This document shows, in pieces, positions 34,397 through 42,236 of a stretch of 64,000 bases of DNA (positions within the stretch are counted from its first letter, which is position 1; the number at the start of each line of letters is the position of its first letter). The translations under genes and the position numbers were made by a program. Origin of the DNA: Udaeobacter sp963725505 (lineage in GTDB: Bacteria > Verrucomicrobiota > Verrucomicrobiia > Chthoniobacterales > UBA10450); assembly GCA_963725505.1 (NCBI GenBank), contig CAVRYN010000005.1:682001-746000 (forward strand). Reading direction: 5' to 3'. Under the pieces are notes generated by a model. That model had not been told where the DNA came from. It was given only the letters and a program-made list of their open reading frames with translations, and ran no database searches.

Positions 34397-34429
34397 AGCC
34401 GAAGGTAGCGCGACTTGCTCCGCAGCTAC

Positions 34430-34475
34430 AACACCGAACATCCAACATCCAACACCCAACACCCAACACCCAACG
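34430..34475. repeat. CCAACATCC/CCAACACC short tandem repeat
   Basis: About five near-copies of an 8-9 bp unit (CCAACACCC) lie directly upstream of tag. It could vary in number by slippage and alter the spacing to the promoter, but no promoter is identified. Confidence 0.7.
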
Positions 34476-34592
34476 TGTTTCCATATCCCGCACACGACGT
34501 GGAAGATCCGATTTTCTGAGTGATATTAGCGTATGCCGGTGAGATTTGGCAGGAATTTTCCAGTGGTCGCTTGAACTGTCAGGCGAATTGCG

Positions 34593-35006
34593 ATGCGCAC
34601 GCTAGCCATCCCATTTTTGGTTCTGCTGATTGCTCATGTAGCGCCGGCTGAGAGCAAGCGACGAGTCATTGTTGATATTCACGCTCCTCGCGCAGAGATC
34701 CGCGAGACACTCCTAAAGCACACGCCGGTTGGTTCCAGCATCGGAACCGTCGTGGGATTTATCTCAAAACGGTTAGAGATCTCCGGAAGCTTTTCGGCAA
34801 TAAGGGTGGGACCTGCAAAGGCTGCCTCATCACCGAGCGCGGCAAAGACAATTCGCGTTTACCTGGGCCAATACTACAAACATCTCGGGACCGTTTTCCT
34901 CACGGCACCGATGGTAGTTCACGAAGACGTGAGCGCGCAGTGGTTGTTTGATCCTAATGGTCGCCTAATCGATATCCAGGTTGACAAACAGGCTCGCGTT
35001 TACTGA
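34593..35006 (+). CDS. Exported hypothetical protein
   Basis: 137 residues with a signal peptide (RTLAIPFLVLLIAHVAPAES). The mature region has a helical IHAPRAEIRETLLKHTPVG segment and a beta-rich C-terminus (VVHEDVSAQWLFDPNGRLID). The family is not recognised. It overlaps the stop of the convergent ClC gene by 7 bp. Confidence 0.65.
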   Translation: MRTLAIPFLVLLIAHVAPAESKRRVIVDIHAPRAEIRETLLKHTPVGSSIGTVVGFISKRLEISGSFSAIRVGPAKAASSPSAAKTIRVYLGQYYKHLGTVFLTAPMVVHEDVSAQWLFDPNGRLIDIQVDKQARVY

Positions 35007-36796
35007 GAGGCGGGCGAAGCGCCTGCAGCCCGAGCTGTGGTTCCAGCGAGTGCGAGGATCACATCGGTCTTGGCGATGGATCCCACCAAGTGTCGATCAT
35101 GCGAAACCACGGGCAGCCGTTCTCCATCGTGACGACTGAAACGCTCCAGTGCTTCAGTGAGGGAAGCGCTCGCACGAACGACCGGGAATGAATCGCGTAA
35201 GAGATCGCCCGCGATGACCACCTTCGCCAACTCGGGCGTGTGCAGATAGCTCTTAATGTCGTGCAGGGAAACAGCGCCGAGAAACCGGCCGTCATCGGTC
35301 ACATAAAGATAGTTGAACCGCGTGGCGATAAATTTTTCAGCGATCTCAGAAAAACCAGTGGTGGGCGAAATGGTCAGCGGGTTCGGCTTCATCAAGTCGC
35401 GAACGTGCAGTTCGGCCAACTGCTTGGCGTAATCGCCTGCGCCTTTGCGTTTTAACGCTTCGGCATAAATCGAGCGCTTCTCGATCTTGACTGACGTGTA
35501 ATAGCCGACGACGCAGGCGAGCATGAGCGGCAGGATAATCTGGTGATCCAGCGTGAGCTCGAAAATCATGACGATCGCCATGATGGGCGCGTGAGTGGCT
35601 GCGGCCAAAAATGCGCCCATCCCAACAATCGCAAAGGCGCTGGGATTCACCGATACCGAGCCCGTCACGTGCTGGGCAGCAGTGCCGAAGAGAAATCCGA
35701 GGCTTGCACCAACGAAAAGCGTCGGCGTAAAAACTCCGCCCACAGCGCCGGAGCCGAATGTGGCCGCGGTAGCGAGCACTTTGAAAATCAGGATGAGCGC
35801 CAGGGTTTGCCAAAGCAATTGGCCGCGCAAGATCCCGTTCACTACGCTGTAGCCGTTGCCGCAGACTTGCGGATAGAACACAGCGAGTGCGCCCACGATT
35901 AGACCGCCGACGCACATCTTCACGTAAACCGGCGCGGAAATCTGGCCGGCCCATTTTTCGCTCATTCGCAGCAGCCGAATGAACCACGGCGCAATCAGAC
36001 CCGAGCCGAGACCAAGCAACAGATATGGAACGATCTCCCAACTGCCGTTGAGCCGGAACAGCGGGATTTCGTAGAGCGGTCCGGGACCGAGGAACCCGCG
36101 CACGGTGAGCGTGGCAATCACGGACGCGAAGACGAGCGGTCCGAAAATCTCCATCGCCATTGAACCGAGGACTATCTCGGCGACAAACACCGCGCCGGAA
36201 ATTGGAGCGTTGTAAGCCGAAGCAATTCCCGCAGCCGCGCCGCAGCCGACCAGCAGTCGCAGCCGTGGAGTTGTCCAGCGTTGCAAACGCCCGGCTAGCG
36301 ACCCCGCCATCGCGGCAAGTTGAACCAATGGACCTTCGCGTCCGATTGATCCGCCGGAGGCGTTAGTGAAAAGCGCGGAAAGCGATTTCACCACGCTCTG
36401 ACGCGCGGAAATCCTGCCGTCGCCAAGAACAACCGCTTCCATGTAATCCGTGGTCGTGACCTGGCCATGGAAACGCGAGCCGAAATGAATGATCGCGCCG
36501 GCGATGAGTCCGCCGATTGCTGGAATGACGAGGCGTCCCCACAGCGGCAAATCAGTGAAGCTCTCAACGAGGCCAGATGCGCTGCTGCCGGTTAAGACTT
36601 TGTGAACGAAGCTTGTGCCGACACGATAGGCAATCGAGCAAAGGGCGCCGGCAAAGCCGATGATGCCGGCCCAGATCAAGGTGACCTGAAGTTCAGTCGG
36701 CCGCGTCCATTCCTGAAACCACACCCAGAATTTGAGACGTCGCAGGGTCTGGAGATTCAGGCCTGGCGGTTGCTTGGCAGCGTTCGTGACGTCCAC
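35000..36796 (-). CDS. clcA: ClC-type chloride channel/antiporter with C-terminal CBS pair
   Basis: 598 residues. The ClC core (about residues 30-450) has GGSIGREGPLVQLAA with the gating glutamate and GSGAVGGVFTPTLFVGASLG of the ion pathway. Two CBS domains follow (VRDLMKPNPLTISPTTGFSE and VIAGDLLRDSFPVVRASASL), which usually sense nucleotides. It is an inner-membrane Cl-/H+ antiporter or channel. The proton-glutamate position cannot be assigned with certainty by eye. Confidence 0.92.
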   Translation of the reverse strand: MDVTNAAKQPPGLNLQTLRRLKFWVWFQEWTRPTELQVTLIWAGIIGFAGALCSIAYRVGTSFVHKVLTGSSASGLVESFTDLPLWGRLVIPAIGGLIAGAIIHFGSRFHGQVTTTDYMEAVVLGDGRISARQSVVKSLSALFTNASGGSIGREGPLVQLAAMAGSLAGRLQRWTTPRLRLLVGCGAAAGIASAYNAPISGAVFVAEIVLGSMAMEIFGPLVFASVIATLTVRGFLGPGPLYEIPLFRLNGSWEIVPYLLLGLGSGLIAPWFIRLLRMSEKWAGQISAPVYVKMCVGGLIVGALAVFYPQVCGNGYSVVNGILRGQLLWQTLALILIFKVLATAATFGSGAVGGVFTPTLFVGASLGFLFGTAAQHVTGSVSVNPSAFAIVGMGAFLAAATHAPIMAIVMIFELTLDHQIILPLMLACVVGYYTSVKIEKRSIYAEALKRKGAGDYAKQLAELHVRDLMKPNPLTISPTTGFSEIAEKFIATRFNYLYVTDDGRFLGAVSLHDIKSYLHTPELAKVVIAGDLLRDSFPVVRASASLTEALERFSRHDGERLPVVSHDRHLVGSIAKTDVILALAGTTARAAGASPASQ

Positions 36797-36845
36797 TAAT
36801 ATGCAGTCCGCGCAGAGCGGCAGACGTCAAGGAGAGACCGTCTAA

Positions 36846-38276
36846 TCACGTCTTGCTTTGCTCGTTACTAGGCGCCAGCAAGTAGCCGAAGAAATGGCCG
36901 GCGAGGAGGAAGATAATGCCGGCTGTGCCGCATAATGCGGAATGCAGTAGCCAGAATTGTGTGGCTGGCATTTTTTCCAGAAGACCTCCAATCGTGCCCA
37001 CGAGATTGTTCGCGGCAAAGAACGCCAGGTAATAGATGCCGATGATGGTGGCGGACAACGCCGCTGGTGCGACGCGCGCGTACAGCGCGAGCGAAACGGG
37101 AAAGATGTTCGCAAAGCCGATGCTATTGAGCACGTGGAAGGTGATGAGCCAGCCAATTGAGACTTTTGCTCCGGAACTCGCCGCGATCGCTGCGCCCGTT
37201 GCGAGGGAGATGAACCCAGTGACGGCCACGAGGCTACCAATGCCGATCTTGGTAATCTCGGGTGGTTCCCGGAATTTTTTCGCCCAGAGCCGCCAGAAGA
37301 CGACCGTGCCAGCGAGAAAACTTACCGACACAATCGAGTCGAGCGTGACCAGCCAGGTCGTGGGCATTTTCTTGCCGAAGAAGATGAGATCTGCGTTGCC
37401 TTCTGCCCAAACGAGATACGCATTGAAAATTTGCTGGTTGCCGATGATTGCGATCGTCAACACTGGCAAAAGAAGAAGCAGCGCAACGATCGCCATTTTT
37501 TCGCGGTGCGTGAGACGCGGTTTCGCGGCTGTCTGTTTGCTTTCAACAACAGGCGAATCGGGAGGAAGCCATTTGCGGCCGTAGAGGTAAATCGCCAGAC
37601 CGATCAGCATGCCGATGCCCGCCGCACCAAAACCATAGTGCCACCCATAAATTTCTCCGAGCGTGCCGGCGATGAGCGGGGAGATGATGACGCCTGCGTT
37701 GATGAAGATGTAATAAATCTGAAACGCGTCGGCGCGTCGGTTATCGCCGGTCGCGTACAACGCGCCGACCTGGCTGGCGAGGTTTCCCTTGAAACAACCG
37801 ACACCGATCAGGAGACATGTCAGAGCGATGAGAAAGGTGACGTCGAAGGCTATGAGAAATTGCCCGGCCGCCATGAGTAGAGCGCCGATCGTGATTGTGC
37901 GTGTTCGACCGAGGACGCGATCAGCCAAAAATCCGCCGCCGATCGGTGTGAGATAAACTAGACCGGTATAGAGCCCAAAGATCGCAGACGCTAGCGCCTG
38001 CGTTGCGAGCGGTCCGCGATAAAGGAATTCGAGAAAATGACGAAACGAAGTGAATCCGGCGATGTGCTCGATGTGGCCGGGATGCAGCAACTGATGGACC
38101 ATGTAAAGAATGAGCAGCGATTGCATCCCGTAGTAGGAAAAGCGTTCCCAAGCTTCGGTGAACGCGATGTAGCCGAGCCCGCGCGGATGTCCAAAGAAGC
38201 TGCGATCGTCGGGGTCAGGCATGGCCGCAGAGTGTTGCGCCCGGTTCGCGTTGGCAAGCTTTTCGGATTGATTCAA
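36846..38276 (-). CDS. POT-family proton-dependent oligopeptide transporter
   Basis: 476 residues, about 12-14 membrane helices. The FTEAWERFSYYGMQSLLILY segment carries the E-x-x-E-R proton-coupling motif of POT/PTR transporters, and LIGVGCFKGNLASQVGALY and FQIYYIFINAGVIISPLIAG are further signatures. It imports di- and tripeptides with protons. It is a major facilitator; the exact peptide preference is unknown. Confidence 0.92.
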   Translation of the reverse strand: MNQSEKLANANRAQHSAAMPDPDDRSFFGHPRGLGYIAFTEAWERFSYYGMQSLLILYMVHQLLHPGHIEHIAGFTSFRHFLEFLYRGPLATQALASAIFGLYTGLVYLTPIGGGFLADRVLGRTRTITIGALLMAAGQFLIAFDVTFLIALTCLLIGVGCFKGNLASQVGALYATGDNRRADAFQIYYIFINAGVIISPLIAGTLGEIYGWHYGFGAAGIGMLIGLAIYLYGRKWLPPDSPVVESKQTAAKPRLTHREKMAIVALLLLLPVLTIAIIGNQQIFNAYLVWAEGNADLIFFGKKMPTTWLVTLDSIVSVSFLAGTVVFWRLWAKKFREPPEITKIGIGSLVAVTGFISLATGAAIAASSGAKVSIGWLITFHVLNSIGFANIFPVSLALYARVAPAALSATIIGIYYLAFFAANNLVGTIGGLLEKMPATQFWLLHSALCGTAGIIFLLAGHFFGYLLAPSNEQSKT

Positions 38277-38285
38277 GGCAGGTTT

Positions 38286-38338
38286 GTAGGGCGTCTGTGC
38301 CAGACGCCAACCCGAAGCGTTTCACCGAAACGCCCTAC
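38286..38338. repeat. GTAGGGCGTCTGTGCCAGACGCC...GCCCTAC element
   Basis: A compact 53-bp copy: the CGTCTGTGCCAGACG and CGTTTCACCGAAACG hairpins inside GTAGGG...CCCTAC ends (with TTT/AAA just outside). It is the cleanest example of the GTAGGGC twin-hairpin class and lies between the POT gene and the chimeric gene. Confidence 0.85.
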
Positions 38339-38379
38339 AAAAATTGCCAGATCACTTTAGAAGTCGGATGGAAGTTTAA

Positions 38380-38721
38380 ATGTTTGTTGGACATTACAGT
38401 GTTGCCTTCGCAGCCAAGACCAAGCGAAACAAAATTCCGCTCTGGGTTTTGTTCGTCGCGGTCCAATTTCTGAAACGAAAATATCGCGACTGCTTTCGTG
38501 TGAATTCTGATGTGAAGTTCGTGTTTCTTCGAGGCGACTACGCGCTCATTGAACAGCAACTGCGTCACAGGCGCGGTCATTTCATGAATCCAGCGTTGTT
38601 GCACAGTCAGTTTGCCGATTTGGAAAAACCGAAGCCGGATGAGGCTGCAATAACGATCGAGTCGGGTCGGACTCCCCAAGAGCTTGTCGAAGAAATCAAA
38701 ACGAAGCTGCATCTGGTCTGA
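38380..38721 (+). CDS. Chimeric ORF: membrane-protein start fused to gluconokinase tail
   Basis: 113 residues. The first about 32 (MFVGHYSVAFAAKTKRNKIP then LWVLFVAVQF) look like the start of a multi-helix membrane protein. From LKRKYRD on, it reads like the C-terminal half of gluconate kinase: VKFVFLRGDYALIEQQLRHR, RRGHFMNPALLHSQFADLEK and a final PQELVEEIKTKL helix. The P-loop half of the kinase is missing. I read it as a fusion of two truncated genes, probably non-functional as a kinase, joined near 38470. A repeat lies immediately upstream. Confidence 0.7.
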   Translation: MFVGHYSVAFAAKTKRNKIPLWVLFVAVQFLKRKYRDCFRVNSDVKFVFLRGDYALIEQQLRHRRGHFMNPALLHSQFADLEKPKPDEAAITIESGRTPQELVEEIKTKLHLV

Positions 38722-38746
38722 AAGGATTAGAAGTCATCCGATGAAT

Positions 38747-38811
38747 GGTAGGGATCCCGCATCGCGGGAGGCCGTGCCACCATTCGGCGCACCCGGCGGT
38801 CACGGCCTACC
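38747..38811. repeat. GGTAGGGATCCCGC...CGGCCTACC bipartite element
   Basis: GATCCCGCATCGCGGGA hairpin then GGCCGTG...CACGGCC pair inside GGTAGG...CCTACC ends. Further CCTCCCGCAG follows. It lies between the convergent chimeric gene and the selenoprotein gene. Confidence 0.75.
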
Positions 38812-38830
38812 GAATGTCAACCTCCCGCAG

Positions 38831-39379
38831 TTAGGAAGCCGTCGTTCCTTGATAAAGATTATCGCTCTCGACATTGAAAAGGCGATTCCAACGGGCGCGA
38901 TAATTCTCGAACGCAATCTGTCCTCCCAATTGCATTAGCTGTTCTTCGGAAAACTGATTGCGCAGGCGCGGATACAAATCGTCGGAGACATTCGAAGGCG
39001 TTTCCGTCAGAGCGTCGGCCAGCTCAATCACCAGTCGTTCGGTATCGTTAAAAGGTGAGAGGTCATCGCTGTGAACCGCACGCAGTTTTTCATCGCTTAG
39101 GCCGGCTTTTCTGCCCACGACAGAATTAATGTCTATTCAGAAGGGACAGCCGATGCGCGCTGCGGCGCGGATTCGCCCCAGCTGGATGTAACGCAAAGAG
39201 ACAAGCCGTTTTCGACCGAGACCAACTTCCATGGCGATCCCACCCCACACGAGACCAGGCAAGCGCATCTGCACTTTCGCTGGCGTAAGATCTTTTCCGA
39301 ACATCTTGCGCATCACGCCATAGAACCAGCGCAGATGCCACGGAGCCTGTTTTCTTTCCAAACCTGAAATTCGAGCCAT
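38831..39379 (-). CDS. Carboxymuconolactone decarboxylase/AhpD-like selenoprotein (CPFU)
   Basis: The reading frame is interrupted only by a TGA at 39139-39137, inside the active-site motif: IGCPF-TGA-IDINSVVGRKAG. In this family the motif is C-x-x-C, so UGA replaces the second cysteine, giving C-x-x-Sec (Sec81 of 182 residues). The C-terminal half (LRAVHSDDLSPFNDTERLVI, then GGQIAFENYRARWNRLF) is normal for the family. A hairpin with SECIS geometry follows the UGA. Such proteins reduce peroxides or act as thiol oxidoreductases. Start ATG 39379 is preferred over 39409. Confidence 0.85.
39109..39125 (-). promoter_or_regulatory. Candidate bacterial SECIS hairpin for the CPFU protein
   Basis: Directly downstream of the UGA, TTCTGTC pairs with GGCAGAA (7 bp, one G-U) around a GTG loop. 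The loop starts 19 nt after the UGA and its first base is G. Known bacterial SECIS elements place the G-containing loop about 16-37 nt after UGA on a stem of at least four pairs. Confidence 0.7.
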
Positions 39380-39450
39380 AGCTAATCCATATCGTTCTGT
39401 GCAGTTCATTTGGTCTTAGCCTCCAGAAGTTTCGGTGAGTGGGTCAGCAG

Positions 39451-40559
39451 TCAGTGGTCAGTTGTCCGTCTCTTCGCCGAGGTGAGTTTGTTCATTAGCG
39501 CGTTGGTTCCTTTTTCCAATATCATTCCCCACGCGCTGAGAACGGCCAGAGTCGGGATACAAATCAACAGAAACAACCAGATCGGCACGTCGCGAATCCG
39601 GAGTCCCAACCAGATGACATATGGCTGGTGAATGAGATACAAGCCATACGAATAGAGTCCGATCAAACCGAAGAGTTTGGCCGGCCCGCTGAAAAGCGAG
39701 ATGACTCCGGCGATCCCGACGATTTCGAGCATGCAACACGCGCCCGTGGCGAAATCGACAAAAATGTAATCGTAGAGGCCGTGATAAAGCTGCAGCGCCG
39801 CGGGGTAAAGGATTAGTCCAACTACGAAACCTGCGCCGCGAAGAAGAAACCATTCCACGCGTGCGGCCGATTGGCGGTGCCACATTGCGAGCGACATTCC
39901 GAGCGCAAACTCGGGCAAGCGACAGATGGCGAAACCGCCAAGCACCCACAACCCGTTTTGCGGCCAGAGCACCAGCAACACGTAGCGCGCGAAAAATCCG
40001 GCAGCGCACGCGATCATCAGAAACCACCATGGCCCAACAGCGGCGCGCCGTCCAGAAAGAGCAGGGGAAAGATCAAATAAAATTGGATCAGCATGGAGAA
40101 GTACCACCACGCCGCGTTCAGGTACATGAAGTTCATCTGAATATCGATGAAGCGAAGACCGAGCAGGCTTAGCACAATGCGGTCGTCCACCGGTTCGAGG
40201 CGCGCCACGAAAGGCGAAACGAGATAAACCAAATGCGCTACCCAGTACATCGGGTAAAGCCGCAGGAACCGCGCGCGATACCAGGCACCCCACGCGAGAG
40301 GAGCCGATTCGACACGTCGCATTGTTGATTGCATCAGCGTCCAGCCGCTCAAGATGATGAAAACGCCGACGGCGTGGAATCCGAGTCCCGACACTTTGAA
40401 CCACACCAATCTCAGGATGGTCAGGGCGCTGGCCGCGAGATTGCTCCAATCGGCTGGCGGAATAACGCCGTATTGGAAATATGTTCTGAAAAAATGAAAG
40501 TAAGCGACGAAAAGAATTGCCAGACCCTTTGAGATATCGATCCAAAGGAGCCGTTTCAC
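39451..40559 (-). CDS. Acyltransferase 3 family membrane protein, one frame break
   Basis: About 369 residues. The N-terminal KRLLWIDISKGLAILFVAYF with RLYPMYWVAHLVYLV are signatures of the acyltransferase 3 (OafA/WecH-like) family, with about ten membrane helices in all. After FLDGAPL (about 40040) the frame breaks; the remaining helices (WFLMIACAAGFFARYVLLVL to YSYGLYLIHQPYVIWLGLRI) continue in another frame. Adding one base in the GGCGCGCC stretch restores it. These enzymes O-acylate surface sugars; the acceptor is unknown. Confidence 0.8.
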
Positions 40560-40645
40560 CGCATGGGCTTAGCAGGAATGGCGAAGGCTTGCAAGGAGCG
40601 GCGGTCCGAGTCGGAGTACGGGTGATCGATGAGATTCTTGGTGCA

Positions 40646-41061
40646 ATGATAGGAGAGCGAGAGAAGTTCGGGTGGACGGTTGGCATGCTCGTCGCCCCAG
40701 GGGGAATCCGCGATTTTCGTAAGTTTGAATCTGAATTCGAACTGGAGGCCAAAGGGATTTTCGTTAAGCACAAGCGCGACATACTCCAGTGGCTAAAAGA
40801 TTATCGACCTAACAAAGGAGGTCTCTGGCTGCCGAAGCCCGAACGTAAGATTCACAATGCTAACGATGTATTGCAGCGGACCCAACGATCGAACTCGCGT
40901 GGCAGTTAACGCGTGCCGCGAGGTTCCCCGATTTTGTCCGAGATGTAGTCAGGCATCCTTCGGTGCTGAAGATCCGCGCAGTGCTCGCGCCGGCTGACGA
41001 GGCACTGATTGTTGTTATGCAAATCCACGTGAACTGGCCAAATCTGTACGCCACCTTTTAG
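40646..41061 (+). CDS. Hypothetical protein, probable frame break
   Basis: Two consecutive plus-strand frames look coding. The first gives GEREKFGWTVGMLVAPGGIR and KHKRDILQWLKDYRPNKGGL. The second, from about 40868, gives DPTIELAWQLTRAARFPDFV, VRHPSVLKIRAVLAPADEAL and VVMQIHVNWPNLYATF, ending 1 bp before the creatininase start. A one-base change near 40866 would join them (about 138 residues). Start and family are uncertain. The tight spacing suggests co-transcription with the creatininase gene. Confidence 0.4.
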
Positions 41062-41062
41062 C

Positions 41063-41764
41063 ATGCGGATCAGTGAAATGAATTGGATGAAGGTGGAAGA
41101 ATATCTGAAGCGCAATAATCGCGCAGTGTTGCCACTCGGCAGCACGGAGCAACACGCTTACCTGAGCTTGAGTGTGGACAGCATTTTGGCGGAACGACTA
41201 GCCGTTGAAGCTGCGGAACCCCTGGGCGTGCCCGTCTTTCCTGTACTCGCGTACGGGATCACTCCTTACTTCCGCGCGTTTCCGGGAACAATCACGTTGC
41301 GTGTGGAAACGTACATGTCGATCCTGCGCGACATTCTCGACGCGATGGCGGAGCAGGGCTTCAAAAGAATCCTGATCGTCAACGGCCACGGCGGCAATAC
41401 ACCGGCACAGGGATTCGTCGGCGAATGGATGGCAGAACATCCTGGCGTTCGCATCAAGTTTCACAACTGGTGGAACGCGCCGAAAGTCTGGGATCAGGTC
41501 CAGGCGATTGATCCTGTCGCCTCGCACGCGTCGTGGATGGAAAATTTTCCATGGACGCGCCTGGCAAAGATCGAGATGCCCTTGGAACAGAAAGCGATGA
41601 GCGATCTGGAAAAAATACGCCGTCTCGACCCGAAATCACTCCGGGACTATCTCAAGGACGGCAACTACGGCGGTCTTTATCAGCGTGACGACGAAGAGAT
41701 GATGATGATCTGGCGCACAGGTGTGGAAGAAACGCGCGCGTTACTGACTGAACCGTGGGATTAA
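41063..41764 (+). CDS. Creatininase-family amidohydrolase
   Basis: 233 residues. LPLGSTEQHAYLSLSVDSIL has the STEQH metal ligands and Asp, ILIVNGHGGNTPA is the second signature and SHASWMENFPW supplies the later Glu. The family includes creatininase, mycofactocin peptidase MftE and FAPy deformylase, so the substrate is open. Its last about 62 codons are repeated in diverged form at 45550-45754, on the far side of the patatin gene. Confidence 0.9.
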   Translation: MRISEMNWMKVEEYLKRNNRAVLPLGSTEQHAYLSLSVDSILAERLAVEAAEPLGVPVFPVLAYGITPYFRAFPGTITLRVETYMSILRDILDAMAEQGFKRILIVNGHGGNTPAQGFVGEWMAEHPGVRIKFHNWWNAPKVWDQVQAIDPVASHASWMENFPWTRLAKIEMPLEQKAMSDLEKIRRLDPKSLRDYLKDGNYGGLYQRDDEEMMMIWRTGVEETRALLTEPWD

Positions 41765-41913
41765 AGGATCGTCAGTGCTACAAAAGTAGTCGCTCGATTT
41801 CAGTTGAAAGCGCCGGAGCACTAGCGCACTCCAAGCCAGAAGCGCGAAATGGGGCGCGGAGATTGCAGCCACGATTGCGGCACACCGTATTCTTCAGGCG
41901 ATAGCGAGCTCCG

Positions 41914-42093
41914 TTAATGACTTGCCGTGATCCGCGCCGATAGCATGCAGCCGTTCAAACCGATGACCGCGAGAATAGCGGAGGCCAGAACGATAAAAAG
42001 CTTGTCATTGCTCTTCTTTGCGGCGCATGATGGCAAGCACCATTCGCATTTTCGGGAAAACAAATGCCACAACAGCTTGTAATCTTCGGTCAT
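41914..42093 (-). CDS. Possible 59-aa Cys-containing membrane peptide
   Basis: ATG at 42093 gives 59 codons. A CEWC and further Cys (about residues 16-23) precede a hydrophobic helix (LFIVLASAILAVIGLNGC). It could be a small zinc-binding or lipoprotein-like peptide, or chance. Its start codon overlaps that of the plus-strand mini-ORF at 42092. Confidence 0.25.
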   Translation of the reverse strand: MTEDYKLLWHLFSRKCEWCLPSCAAKKSNDKLFIVLASAILAVIGLNGCMLSARITASH

Positions 42094-42229
42094 GATCGAG
42101 ATGGCTAGAGAATATCTGATTACTATTGATGAAGGCTACATTTTTAACTTATTCTTGTCGGCGATGAACTTGGGCGCGTTGAGCGTGGCCATGGCTCTCG
42201 CTTTTCTGAGCCGTCGACTAATGCGGTAG
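42092..42229 (+). CDS. Possible 45-aa membrane peptide upstream of patatin gene
   Basis: MIEMAREYLITIDEGYIFNL is followed by a helix (FLSAMNLGALSVAMALAFLS) and a basic tail (RRLMR). It ends 7 bp before the patatin start, so it could be a leader or small membrane partner. No strong ribosome binding site is visible. It may be chance. Confidence 0.35.
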   Translation: MIEMAREYLITIDEGYIFNLFLSAMNLGALSVAMALAFLSRRLMR

Positions 42230-42236
42230 GTAGCGA

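Larger units (their letters stand above)
41765..42236. other. Gap between creatininase and patatin genes
   Basis: No family-level gene is seen. Two very short overlapping divergent ORFs are listed separately (41914-42093 minus and 42092-42229 plus). The rest of the interval shows no clear repeat or RNA signal. Confidence 0.5.

Noticed and set aside
39137..39139. TGA in the CMD/AhpD-like gene as a nonsense mutation
   Set aside because: It falls exactly on the second residue of the redox pair, both flanks keep frame and homology, and a SECIS-like hairpin follows at the standard distance.
40560..40782. N-terminal extension of the acyltransferase 3 gene in the long minus-strand frame
   Set aside because: The true N-terminus (MKRLLWIDISKG) is in a different frame at 40559; the extension is low-complexity shadow.
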